DNA of 42,471 bases. Source: Pseudomonadota bacterium (GTDB lineage: Bacteria > Pseudomonadota > Gammaproteobacteria > Burkholderiales > Gallionellaceae). The translations under genes and the position numbers were made by a program. The DNA lies in the NCBI GenBank assembly GCA_026399735.1, contig JAPLQK010000061.1, forward strand, positions 1 to 42,471, given 5' to 3'. Shown piece by piece: positions 8,925 through 17,053 of the stretch. The notes under the pieces were generated by a model. That model ran no database searches, was not told the DNA's origin, and saw nothing but the letters and a program-made list of their open reading frames with translations. How positions within the stretch are numbered: the stretch's first letter is position 1; each line of letters opens with the position of its first letter.

Positions 8925-9539
8925 CTATTTCGACTGAGCCGACGCTGTTACAGCCGGACCTTTTTGCAGAGCTTTGCGCACATAGTTAACCACGTGCCAG
9001 CGCTCTGTCGCTGAAAGGTCATTTGCGTAGCTGGGCATCACAGCGCCACCTAACGACATATAGCCAAAAATATAACCATCGGGATAATCCTTGGAATCCC
9101 AAGCGTGCATTTGACTACCCGAGGTCAGATCCCAGGGTTTCAATGTCAGCTTTTCACCCACAAAGCCATCACCCGTACCCGATTTGCCGTGGCAAGGCGT
9201 GCAATAAATGCCAAACAGATGTTTGCCTTTGGCAACGGAGGCATCGTCAGATGCAACAGGATTGACCATCTTCTTGGCCGAATCCAGATCCTTGACCATA
9301 ACCGTAGTACCCGCAACCGGTTGTGAGCGTTTCGGAAACAGCGCCATACCCGGATTAGCCGGATCAACACTTTCCTGAGGCTTTATGCTGACCTGATTGG
9401 CCATATCCTGGGACCACGGCCATGCCTGCGCAAATGTTGGGGCCAACATCAAAGTAATAACCAGCGACTTGGCGACTGTCTTGTGATCGCCTAGTCGAAT
9501 GGCCAGGGGTTTCATCACTGCTAAGGATAATTTTTTCAT
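8925..9539 (-). CDS. actE: Alternative complex III, monohaem cytochrome c subunit ActE
   Basis: This 204-aa exported protein has one haem c site, CTPCH (113-117), and a likely axial methionine in the AVMPSYAND segment (about 165-173), the standard class I cytochrome c layout. A hydrophobic signal or anchor lies at about 24-40. ActE is the peripheral cytochrome thought to hand electrons from the pentahaem subunit to soluble acceptors. Its ATG overlaps the actD stop (ATGA), indicating coupling. Confidence 0.85.
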   Translation of the reverse strand: MKKLSLAVMKPLAIRLGDHKTVAKSLVITLMLAPTFAQAWPWSQDMANQVSIKPQESVDPANPGMALFPKRSQPVAGTTVMVKDLDSAKKMVNPVASDDASVAKGKHLFGIYCTPCHGKSGTGDGFVGEKLTLKPWDLTSGSQMHAWDSKDYPDGYIFGYMSLGGAVMPSYANDLSATERWHVVNYVRKALQKGPAVTASAQSK

Positions 9540-10066
9540 TTCCCTGCCTCTTCCTGAATTTCCAATGCCTTGTGCTTGGTGAAAATTGCCTTTAACACGC
9601 TGATCGCGGCCTCCTCGGCATTTACCAGAATTGCAATATTGTCGATCGAAACTTTGGCGCTATACAACGGCGAGCGCTTGGCAGGCAAACCGGCACAGAC
9701 CAAAAATCCCAAAATCGTAATAAACACACCACCCAGAATAAACATCTCATACGTAAGTACAAAGTTAGGCGGGAACGGCACGATCGGCTTCCCCCCCTTC
9801 ATCTGCATGTAAAAGTTGGCCTGTGCGCCCGATATCAGGAAAAAACCAAACAATCCGCCCATCAGCGCACCGAACAACGTGAACCATTGCACATACACCG
9901 GCTTATCGCCCAGAAATTCCTCGACTTCAGGATGTTCGATCGGTGACTTGACGATCATGTCATCGTTGACATCGAAACCGTTGATCGTCGTATTGCGCAA
10001 TTCCCTGACGACCGCCTCAGCTTCATCAAAGTTGCTATACAACGCAAGTAAATGACGTTTACTCAT
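9536..10066 (-). CDS. actD: Alternative complex III, subunit ActD (DUF3341)
   Basis: This 176-aa protein fits the DUF3341 family, the ActD subunit of ACIII. It has a soluble ferredoxin-like N-terminal part (residues 1-65) containing the typical opening YSNFDEAEAVVREL, then two transmembrane helices (about 83-105 and 115-135) and a short C-terminal soluble domain. ActD is membrane-bound and structural, with no cofactor. It starts 2 bases after the actC stop and overlaps actE by 4 bases. Confidence 0.87.
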   Translation of the reverse strand: MSKRHLLALYSNFDEAEAVVRELRNTTINGFDVNDDMIVKSPIEHPEVEEFLGDKPVYVQWFTLFGALMGGLFGFFLISGAQANFYMQMKGGKPIVPFPPNFVLTYEMFILGGVFITILGFLVCAGLPAKRSPLYSAKVSIDNIAILVNAEEAAISVLKAIFTKHKALEIQEEAGK

Positions 10067-10068
10067 GA

Positions 10069-11433
10069 TTAGTGCGCTCCCTGTTCAGCAGTTTCACTCT
10101 TCTTCAGATGCAAAGTACGGTGATAAACCATTTCCTTCACTTCATACATGGACACGGATGGGAACACTTTGCAGAACAACAGGAACAGCAAGGTGAACCA
10201 GCCGAAGCTGCCGAATACCATACCCCATTGAACAATCGATGGCCATTGATCGTGATCCCATGTCCATGGATAGTAACCATGCGAGAAAGTCGGCGCTACG
10301 ATCATCCAGCGTTCCAGCCACATACCCAGATTCAGCAACAACGAGGTTGCAAACAGTACCGGAATATTGGTCTGAAAACGCTTGATTGCGAACACCAAAG
10401 GCACGACCGAACCACAGAAAATCATACCCCACCAGAATGGTGAATAATTGCCCGTCATCTTCTGGATCAACACATCTTTCGATACCTGATCATGCGAATA
10501 CCACACAGATGCGAATTCAACCGCATTCAGGTAAGTCCACACCATGGCGATCGCAAAAGTCAGACGTACGATCTTTTTCAGGATAGGCAACGTCATGTAT
10601 TCTTCAAACTTGAACACATAGCGCAAGATGATGAACAGCGTGATGATCGCAGCACAACCGGAATACAACGCACCTGCCACGAAATACGGTGGGAAGGAGG
10701 TAACATGCCAGCCTGGTTGTTGCGACATGGCGAAGTCAGACGCCACGATCGAGTGAACCGACACGGCCAATGGAATCAGGAAACAGGCGATGGTCAGATA
10801 AGTCACGCGGAAATTGCGCCATTGACGATCCGTACCTTCCCAACCCAATGCCAGCAAGGTGTAAAGCTTCTGACGCCAGCCGGCTTGCATATTGTCACGT
10901 GCAATCGCCAGATCCGGAATCATTCCGACAAACAGGAACAAAACGGAAGAGCTCAGATAGGTAAAAATAGCCATCGCGTCCCACAGCAGAGGCGACTGGA
11001 AGTTAGGCCAGATACCACGGTCGTTCGGATAGGGCAGCGCATAGTAGAACTGCCATAAGCGACCGATATGCACCATCACGAACAAACCAGCGGTCATCAA
11101 TGAGAACGTGGTCATCGCTTCGGCGAAGCGGTAGATCGGCTTACGCCAGTCGGCGTGCATCAGATGCAGAATCGCTGACAGTAAGGTACCGGAGTGACTC
11201 ATGCCGATCCAGAAGATGAAGGTGGCGATATACAGCCCCCACACCTGCGGATTGTTCAAATTGGCCACACCCATACCGGTCTGGTACTGATAAACCTCAC
11301 AGCCCAGGCCAAAACCAAATGCCATCAGTGCAAAAAACAGGATCACCCAATACAACTTACGCGGGTTTTCCAGACTCTTCATCACGTCCTGATTGATCTT
11401 TGCCCAAGCGATGTCTTCGCGGATATCTTTCAT
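10069..11433 (-). CDS. actC: Alternative complex III, quinol-binding membrane subunit ActC (NrfD-like)
   Basis: ActC is the large NrfD/PsrC-type integral subunit of ACIII and carries the proposed quinol-oxidising site. This 454-aa protein has about ten transmembrane helices with the pattern seen in the family, including WIGMSHSGTLLSAILHL near residues 76-92 and the conserved HDQWPS region near the end. The earlier in-frame ATG at 11439 abuts AAGGA with no spacer, whereas the ATG at 11433 has a 6-base spacer, so the latter was chosen. It sits between the iron-sulfur subunit and actD, as in other act operons. Confidence 0.9.
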   Translation of the reverse strand: MKDIREDIAWAKINQDVMKSLENPRKLYWVILFFALMAFGFGLGCEVYQYQTGMGVANLNNPQVWGLYIATFIFWIGMSHSGTLLSAILHLMHADWRKPIYRFAEAMTTFSLMTAGLFVMVHIGRLWQFYYALPYPNDRGIWPNFQSPLLWDAMAIFTYLSSSVLFLFVGMIPDLAIARDNMQAGWRQKLYTLLALGWEGTDRQWRNFRVTYLTIACFLIPLAVSVHSIVASDFAMSQQPGWHVTSFPPYFVAGALYSGCAAIITLFIILRYVFKFEEYMTLPILKKIVRLTFAIAMVWTYLNAVEFASVWYSHDQVSKDVLIQKMTGNYSPFWWGMIFCGSVVPLVFAIKRFQTNIPVLFATSLLLNLGMWLERWMIVAPTFSHGYYPWTWDHDQWPSIVQWGMVFGSFGWFTLLFLLFCKVFPSVSMYEVKEMVYHRTLHLKKSETAEQGAH

Positions 11434-11467
11434 TGTCATTCCTTAAAGTAGTTCTTAGCCTTACCGA

Positions 11468-12322
11468 CTACACAGCGCTTTCGCGCACACGTTCCAGATA
11501 CATCACTGAAGGGTAGGCACGCAATTCTTCCAAAATGCGATAACCACGCAGGCCCGGTCCTTCTTCTTTTTCATTCTTGGCTTGCTTGTCCTTATCCAGT
11601 TCGACCTGTTGCGCCGCCCATTGCTTGTGAACACGCGATTCAGGATTCACAATATTGCCGAAAGAAATGGCGCTGGTCGGACAAGCCTGCTGGCAGGCCG
11701 TCTGCACTTCACCTTCACGAACGATGCGACCTTCACCCTTGGCCGTCACCTTGGCAGCGGACAGACGTTGCACGCAGAACGTACATTTCTCCATCACACC
11801 CTTGCCGCGAACCGACACATCGGGATTCAACTGTTGTGTCATCTCAGCCGGCCAGACATTTTCGGTGGTCGGATAATCGTACCAGTTAAAATAACGCACC
11901 TTGAACGGACAGTTAGCCGAACAGTAACGCGAACCGATACAGCGGTTGTAAATCTGCGAATTCAAACCGTCTGCCGTGTGATTCGTCGCAGCAACCGGGC
12001 AGACCGTTTCGCACGGAGCCGCCTCGCACTGCTGACACATCATCGGCAGAAACTGGAAGCCCTGATCCGGGAACTCGCGACCGTCTTCGTCCCAGTAACG
12101 CTCAACACGCATCCAGTGCATTTGCTGACCGTGCTGAAATTTCTCTTTACCTACGACAGGCAGATTGTTTTCTGCATAACACGCCACGCTGCACGCATTG
12201 CAACCCGTGCAGGCATCCAGATCAATCGCCATTGCCCACTTGTACGGGTCATGTGGCTTGTCATTAACCGGGTGCTCATGCCTGACTTGTGACCAATTCT
12301 CTAATAAATTGCTTACCGACAT
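11468..12322 (-). CDS. actB2: Alternative complex III, iron-sulfur subunit ActB2 (ferredoxin domain as separate protein)
   Basis: This 284-aa protein carries four cysteine groups typical of four-cluster ferredoxin subunits: CTGCNACSVAC, CQQCEAAPCETVC, CIGSRYCSANC and CTFC with a later CQQAC. It would bind a wire of Fe-S clusters between the membrane quinol site and the haem subunit. In many bacteria ActB is one fused protein of over 900 residues (molybdoenzyme-like plus ferredoxin part). Here the ferredoxin half is a separate gene starting 3 bases after the actB1 stop. No Tat signal is seen, so export probably depends on the partner. Confidence 0.88.
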   Translation of the reverse strand: MSVSNLLENWSQVRHEHPVNDKPHDPYKWAMAIDLDACTGCNACSVACYAENNLPVVGKEKFQHGQQMHWMRVERYWDEDGREFPDQGFQFLPMMCQQCEAAPCETVCPVAATNHTADGLNSQIYNRCIGSRYCSANCPFKVRYFNWYDYPTTENVWPAEMTQQLNPDVSVRGKGVMEKCTFCVQRLSAAKVTAKGEGRIVREGEVQTACQQACPTSAISFGNIVNPESRVHKQWAAQQVELDKDKQAKNEKEEGPGLRGYRILEELRAYPSVMYLERVRESAV

Positions 12323-12325
12323 AAC

Positions 12326-14551
12326 TCAGACCTCCTTCGACAAATCAATTTGATCGGTGGACACGCGCGAAGCAATCTTTCTGCCCATTTGCAGTGCGCC
12401 CGCAGCGCCTTCGTCCTTGACTACCAGTACGCGCTGCCCCGTCTTACTGATCTTGACACGCGTCTCATGCATCGCCAACTCACCGGTTGCAGCCTCAAAT
12501 ACAGTATCCATGATCTGGAACGGATTCACGCCGTAACCCTTGGCATAACGGCCCATCGCATCATGACCGCGTCCGACGGGGATGGAAACCGCTTCAGGAT
12601 GAATGCCCGGGAACAGATAAACCTGCGCTTTGACCGATCCTGTCCTGGAGGTCACCTCAACGATATCGCCTTCGACGATACCCAGTTCGGTCGCCTTCTT
12701 CGGATGAATCTCAACCCATGAATCCCACACGATGGTCGTCAATGGATCAGGAGACTCCTGCAACCACGGCTGATTAGTATGACGACCATCGCGCAGACTG
12801 GCAGTCACACCCGGAATCAGATGCAACGGATAGTGCTCATCGGCTTCCTTATGCGCCGGAAAAACCAGACCGGCAGCAGTTGCATGAGTGGTCAGCGCGC
12901 CGGTAGCACCTGCCAACTTGACGATGCCACGGGTCAGGGTCTCATTCCAGAACGTGTCGTCATCAACACCACCGCCACCCAAAGCGCCCTTGTTTTGCAA
13001 CATGGCCCCGCGCAGGTAAGCGTAGTAGTCTTCAAACCCCTTGTACTCATCAGCTTTGCGCTGTTTGAGCAAAGCCAGCACGATATCGCCCATGCCGCGC
13101 GTATTCGCATGCAAACGCTCCATCAGCGGCTGCTGGATATTGATTTGCGCGCCTTCCGTCATATACTCGGGAACTTGTGTACCCCAGTCTTCCAGTGCGG
13201 AATCCAGCGGCAACACCAGATCAGCCTGCAACGCGGTCTCATCCAGATAATGCGCGAATGCAACCTTGAAACCCGCCTTGGCGAAATTGTCCTTGAATTT
13301 CATCGCGCCCGGAGCCGTGAAGACCGGATTGGCGGCAAAGTTAAACACAACCTTGTATTTGCCGGCAGCAAGACCGTCATTCAGACTCTTCAGCGCAGCG
13401 GTATTCCCCTTGGCAGGCGCCATTTGCGGGAATGGTACGGAAACAGGCGCTTCGATGGTTTTGCCCACGTTACCCAACACCTGATTCAGCAAGTTGATTG
13501 CCGCAGCATTTTGCGAACCGTGTGCGTAACCTTCTGCAGCGCTGCCCGCCAACACCAGACTTGGACTGCGCATTCTCAACAGCGCGGCGACCTTTTCGAT
13601 ATGACTGACCGACACGCCGGTTTCACGACTGACACGCACAGGATCGTAGCCCTTAACCAACTCGGCCACATCACCTGTTGCTGTACCCAACACATTGATA
13701 ATCCCCAGTGCAAGCACGCCTTCAGTACCTGGCTTGACGACCAGCCAGCGGTCGGCATTAGCGCCGGTCAGCGTCATTTTCGACTCGACCTGAATCAACA
13801 CACCGCGCTGACCGTCCACCCCCTTACGGAACTGCGCGTATTGCTGAGAGAAATGCACAGGCGACACCCATGCACCCAGGAAATCTGCACCGAACGACAA
13901 AACAACTTTTGCCTTATCCAAACGGTAGCGCGGCATTTCCACGCCGTACGCCTTAACGTTAGCCGCACGCACCACTGACGGCGCAATCGCTTCATAAACA
14001 AAGTGATTCCTGGTACCCAGGCTATCCAGATAATTACCCAACAGCACCTTGAGATGCCCGCTCATACCACCTGACAGAAACGCAATTTCATCACCCTGCA
14101 CGCCGGCCAACTTCTCGGCAATCAGTGCATAGGCTTTATCCCAGGTAATGGCTTCACCCTTGCTACCATTACGCAATAACGGTTCACGCACGCGATCCGG
14201 GTTGTAATGATGCTGCACACCCGCCTGACCCAGACCACACAACTTGCCTTTATTGATACCGGAATCGGGATTGCCTTCCAGCTTCAGCACGCGGCCTTCA
14301 CGCACCCGGCCGTTGATATTGCAACCCGCATCACACTGCGCACAAGTTGAATTGTAGTAGACCCCGATACCAGGAACCATATAGTCGCTTGCTTCTACAT
14401 AGGAAACGACTGTTTCCCGACCGTCTTCAATCGAAGTATTGCCGCAACCGGATAGCGCAACTGCGGTGCCACTCCAGCCCAACACTTTCAGAAAATCACG
14501 CCGATCAAACGGGTGCCCGGCCAATTGTTTTACGGAATCACTGTCTATCAT
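12326..14551 (-). CDS. actB1: Alternative complex III, molybdopterin-oxidoreductase-like subunit ActB1
   Basis: This 741-aa protein is the molybdoenzyme-like half of ActB. Near its start it has a twin-arginine motif, RRDFLK, then a hydrophobic run ending in the lipobox LSGC, so it is probably a Tat-exported lipoprotein. A CAQCDAGC group and a later Cys resemble the N-terminal Fe-S site of the family. ActB structures known so far contain no molybdopterin, so a structural role is expected. The start at 14551 was chosen because GAGAGG lies 5 bases upstream and gives a normal-length Tat leader; an in-frame ATG at 14584 is possible. A 399-aa open frame on the opposite strand is a shadow. Confidence 0.88.
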   Translation of the reverse strand: MIDSDSVKQLAGHPFDRRDFLKVLGWSGTAVALSGCGNTSIEDGRETVVSYVEASDYMVPGIGVYYNSTCAQCDAGCNINGRVREGRVLKLEGNPDSGINKGKLCGLGQAGVQHHYNPDRVREPLLRNGSKGEAITWDKAYALIAEKLAGVQGDEIAFLSGGMSGHLKVLLGNYLDSLGTRNHFVYEAIAPSVVRAANVKAYGVEMPRYRLDKAKVVLSFGADFLGAWVSPVHFSQQYAQFRKGVDGQRGVLIQVESKMTLTGANADRWLVVKPGTEGVLALGIINVLGTATGDVAELVKGYDPVRVSRETGVSVSHIEKVAALLRMRSPSLVLAGSAAEGYAHGSQNAAAINLLNQVLGNVGKTIEAPVSVPFPQMAPAKGNTAALKSLNDGLAAGKYKVVFNFAANPVFTAPGAMKFKDNFAKAGFKVAFAHYLDETALQADLVLPLDSALEDWGTQVPEYMTEGAQINIQQPLMERLHANTRGMGDIVLALLKQRKADEYKGFEDYYAYLRGAMLQNKGALGGGGVDDDTFWNETLTRGIVKLAGATGALTTHATAAGLVFPAHKEADEHYPLHLIPGVTASLRDGRHTNQPWLQESPDPLTTIVWDSWVEIHPKKATELGIVEGDIVEVTSRTGSVKAQVYLFPGIHPEAVSIPVGRGHDAMGRYAKGYGVNPFQIMDTVFEAATGELAMHETRVKISKTGQRVLVVKDEGAAGALQMGRKIASRVSTDQIDLSKEV

Positions 14552-14590
14552 CACAGCCTCTCTGGTAAATTCTTGAATTTTCATGGCGGC

Positions 14591-15286
14591 CTACTTGTGG
14601 CACTGCCAGCAATCATTAGGACCACGGGCCTTGATGACCGCAGCAGCGTCCTGAGCCGCTACCGGCTTCTGGAAACTGTACCAGTAAGCCTGGTTGCCAA
14701 TCGGCGCACCACCCTCTGCCGTTACAGGATGATCTTTTTCATGACAGCTTGCACACCAACCCATCGCCAAAGGCTTTTGGCGTCGCGCAACCGTCATTTC
14801 CTTCACGTCGCCGTGACAATAGCCACAGGCTTCCTGTACAGGACGATCCTGTTGCTCGATAAAACGCTTTATATGGCGCTCGTGATTGAAACGCACAAAG
14901 TCAGGCAAGTCATGAACTTTTTTCCATGGAATTGCCTTTTTTGCATCCCAGTATTTGAACAATTCGACAATACGCGGTTTATTGCGTACCGATTCGATGC
15001 TCTGGTGACAGCCAATACATTTTTGCAGCGGCGGAATCCCCGCTACTGCACTACGCCGAGCGTAGGTATGGCAATACTGGCAATTGATCTCCATGCCACC
15101 CTTGGCAGGGTCGCTGGCATCATGATTGCCTGCGTGGCGATTATGGGGAAACTCGATTGGCTGCTGAACCTGCGGACCCAAACTGTCCTCGGTCGTAAGT
15201 GCAGGCTGCGAATTATTGGCTGCATAACTGCTCACAGCCATAAACAATCCTACCAGCAAGATAGGTAAACGTAAGAAACGGTGCAT
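14591..15286 (-). CDS. actA: Alternative complex III, pentahaem cytochrome c subunit ActA
   Basis: This 231-aa exported multihaem cytochrome has five CxxCH motifs: CQYCH, CIGCH, CGYCH, CASCH and CWQCH, the last almost at the C-terminus. Five haems is the number known for ActA, the periplasmic electron-transfer subunit of ACIII. The start at 15286 opens directly into a signal peptide/anchor (LPILLVGLF) and has GGGGAG about 9 bases upstream; the longer frame from 15337 would place the leader inside the protein. It is the first gene of the seven-gene act operon. Confidence 0.9.
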   Translation of the reverse strand: MHRFLRLPILLVGLFMAVSSYAANNSQPALTTEDSLGPQVQQPIEFPHNRHAGNHDASDPAKGGMEINCQYCHTYARRSAVAGIPPLQKCIGCHQSIESVRNKPRIVELFKYWDAKKAIPWKKVHDLPDFVRFNHERHIKRFIEQQDRPVQEACGYCHGDVKEMTVARRQKPLAMGWCASCHEKDHPVTAEGGAPIGNQAYWYSFQKPVAAQDAAAVIKARGPNDCWQCHK

Positions 15287-15545
15287 CGTAAGAACTCCCC
15301 CAACAGACAAAGACCTCATGCCAACTCTGGCCGGCATGAACGAACAGGCAAAGCGGAATATTTTTGGTGCGCTGTATCGGAATATTATTTATTATTTGCT
15401 ATAGATTTTAATAACTGCAAACTTGATTATTCCGAACACGGACAGATAATGTCTGGTTTAAAAATCAATGTCAACACTGTAAATTGCCGCTGCGCCCGGC
15501 CAGATGAAAAAAGACTTATTAGACGCGTAATTACATGATTTGCTT
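15287..15545. promoter_or_regulatory. Divergent intergenic region between actA and the 15585 gene
   Basis: This AT-rich non-coding stretch must hold the act operon promoter (minus) and the promoter of the plus-strand gene. An inverted repeat CATGCC (15317-15322) with GGCATG (15333-15338) lies about 30 bases upstream of actA, in its likely leader. CGGAATATT occurs twice, near 15355 and 15379. No clear sigma-70 pair could be chosen among the AT-rich candidates, and no gene was found. Confidence 0.35.
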
Positions 15546-15560
15546 ATATACTTAGTATAT
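15546..15560 (+). promoter_or_regulatory. 15-bp perfect palindrome upstream of the 15585 gene (possible operator)
   Basis: ATATAC (15546-15551), TTA, GTATAT (15555-15560) form a perfect inverted repeat. It ends 24 bases before the start codon of the plus-strand gene, just ahead of its AGGAG ribosome-binding site. Its position would suit a repressor operator or the start of the mRNA. AT-rich palindromes can also arise by chance. Confidence 0.35.
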
Positions 15561-15584
15561 TCAATAATTTAGGAGTTATTACCA

Positions 15585-16229
15585 ATGGATGAAGAAATGG
15601 CGGTTCTGGATTTTTTTGCCAAAACCGAAAATTTACCCCTGGGTTTATTGGTCGCCGAGCAAATAGATGACATCCGCGAACAAATGAATTCGCGTTTCTG
15701 GAAAGCGTTGCAGCAACGCTTTAACAGCACCCTGAACGACTCAGAATGGCAAGCGCAAGTCACAGAAGATCGCAACGCAACCGATGTGCTGGTTGGCTTG
15801 CAATTCAAACTACGCGATGCGCAACCGATTTGCCTGTTTCCGATGCTGGAGCAACAATATCTGGGCGGTGTGTGGCGTATATTTTTTGGTCTGATGTGGC
15901 AAGTTGCACCCACATCCGAACAGCTTGCATTACCCGCTGTAGCCACACTCAAAAACTTGCTGCTGGATATGGGGTTAAAAAACAATGACAACTTTCTGGC
16001 CTGGCAGTGGACTAAATTTCATCCTCGCCGCAGTGATTTTTTACTGCGATTTGCTCAACAAAGCGAAACCCTGCTGGCTGATTTTGAAGAGATTCTCAAG
16101 CCTTTGTTGTCAGATCATCGCGCGTTAATCGCCTCTGCCAACGCGGCGCTGAAGGACATGCCGCCCAGCAGGAATATTTCCCTGGAGCAGCTTTACCGAA
16201 AATCTGTTTTACCGAAGATGCACGAATAA
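15585..16229 (+). CDS. Protein of unknown function (plus strand, between act and pet operons)
   Basis: This 214-aa gene has an AGGAG about 9 bases before its ATG and ends before a strong bidirectional terminator, so it is a real single-gene unit. The protein is soluble, with no signal peptide or transmembrane segment, mostly helical in appearance, and contains a single cysteine. No family was recognised. Its general size and helical character recall TorD-type chaperones for Tat-exported redox enzymes, which would suit the neighbouring Tat-exported ActB1, but no TorD motif is visible and this is only a guess. It is the only plus-strand gene among the minus-strand genes up to dsrA. Confidence 0.75.
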   Translation: MDEEMAVLDFFAKTENLPLGLLVAEQIDDIREQMNSRFWKALQQRFNSTLNDSEWQAQVTEDRNATDVLVGLQFKLRDAQPICLFPMLEQQYLGGVWRIFFGLMWQVAPTSEQLALPAVATLKNLLLDMGLKNNDNFLAWQWTKFHPRRSDFLLRFAQQSETLLADFEEILKPLLSDHRALIASANAALKDMPPSRNISLEQLYRKSVLPKMHE

Positions 16230-16358
16230 CCATCAGAAAATCATAACATATTGATTTTAATAAAATTATTACTGAAACCCCGCCAGAATTGTGAAGCCTG
16301 TTCAGGTCTGACGTGGCTGTAAATTTACGAACGAAAACATTTTATGCTGCGTATAAAC

Positions 16359-16386
16359 AAAAACCACCGGCAAGCCGGTGGTTTTT
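16359..16386. terminator. Bidirectional rho-independent terminator between petC and the 15585 gene
   Basis: AAAAACCACCGGC (16359-16371) and GCCGGTGGTTTTT (16374-16386) are perfectly complementary around a two-base centre. This gives a GC-rich stem with five T residues on either strand. It can end both the plus-strand transcript and the minus-strand petABC transcript. Confidence 0.93.
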
Positions 16387-16411
16387 GATTTCATACATGC
16401 ACTACGAGAAA

Positions 16412-17053
16412 CTACTTCAATCTTGCCCAAATCTGTTTTTTGACAAGATAGAACAAGGCGGTCAGCACAAGCAGATAGCCAATAATATATTTACCTAATT
16501 GCAGTCGCTCAGCCTCGTGCGGATCAGCCGCCCACGAGAGGAATGAAACGATATCGCGCGCCTGGCCTTCAATGACGGCATGCTGTGCAGCATCCGGCGA
16601 GCCGCTCATACCCAGAGGATCAGGCATTTTGGTTGTAGGAAAGATGTGATTGCTTACCACCCCTTCTGCTGTCGTGTAATAGGCCAGCAAGTAGGAGTAC
16701 AGATAGTTCTCATCACCGTCACGCGCCTTAGTCATCAGACTCAGATCGGGCGGTTTTGTGGAAAAAGCCTGCTCTGCATCAGCCTCTGACATCTGCGCCA
16801 TCAGCGGTGTATCCAGAGGTTGCTCACCACGCCATCCATCCACTTTCTGCTTGCTGATGCCGAAGGCGATCAGATCACGGTACTTGATATACTTCAAGCT
16901 GTGGCAACTGTGACAGCTATTCATCAAGGCTTCCGCCCCGCGTTCTATCGATGGCAAATCCTTTTCCACAACGACTTTATCCAGCTTTTCCTCTGAACCC
17001 CATGCATAAACGCTGAGGCTGCAAAGTAATGCTACTTTCAGGAATACATTCAT
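16412..17053 (-). CDS. petC: Ubiquinol-cytochrome c reductase, cytochrome c1 subunit
   Basis: Cytochrome c1 accepts electrons from the Rieske protein in the bc1 complex and passes them to soluble cytochromes. This 213-aa protein has a signal peptide, one haem c site CHSCH (47-51) followed by the family sequence SLKYIKYRDL, a likely axial methionine in the TKMPDPLGMSG region, and one C-terminal transmembrane anchor (about 187-205). It is slightly shorter than most c1 proteins. Its start overlaps the petB stop by four bases, and it is the last gene of petABC. Confidence 0.96.
   Translation of the reverse strand: MNVFLKVALLCSLSVYAWGSEEKLDKVVVEKDLPSIERGAEALMNSCHSCHSLKYIKYRDLIAFGISKQKVDGWRGEQPLDTPLMAQMSEADAEQAFSTKPPDLSLMTKARDGDENYLYSYLLAYYTTAEGVVSNHIFPTTKMPDPLGMSGSPDAAQHAVIEGQARDIVSFLSWAADPHEAERLQLGKYIIGYLLVLTALFYLVKKQIWARLK

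Noticed and set aside
12779-13978. 399-aa open frame on the plus strand opposite actB1
   Set aside because: It is antisense to a clear ActB1 gene, its translation is rich in His, Gln, Arg and Thr as expected for a shadow frame, and it has no recognisable domain.
14591-15337. Longer start for ActA at 15337
   Set aside because: It would bury the signal peptide; the ATG at 15286 has a ribosome-binding site and opens the signal peptide directly.
16313-16498. 61-aa plus-strand open frame across the pet terminator
   Set aside because: It reads through the strong bidirectional terminator hairpin and into the antisense of petC, with no ribosome-binding site.
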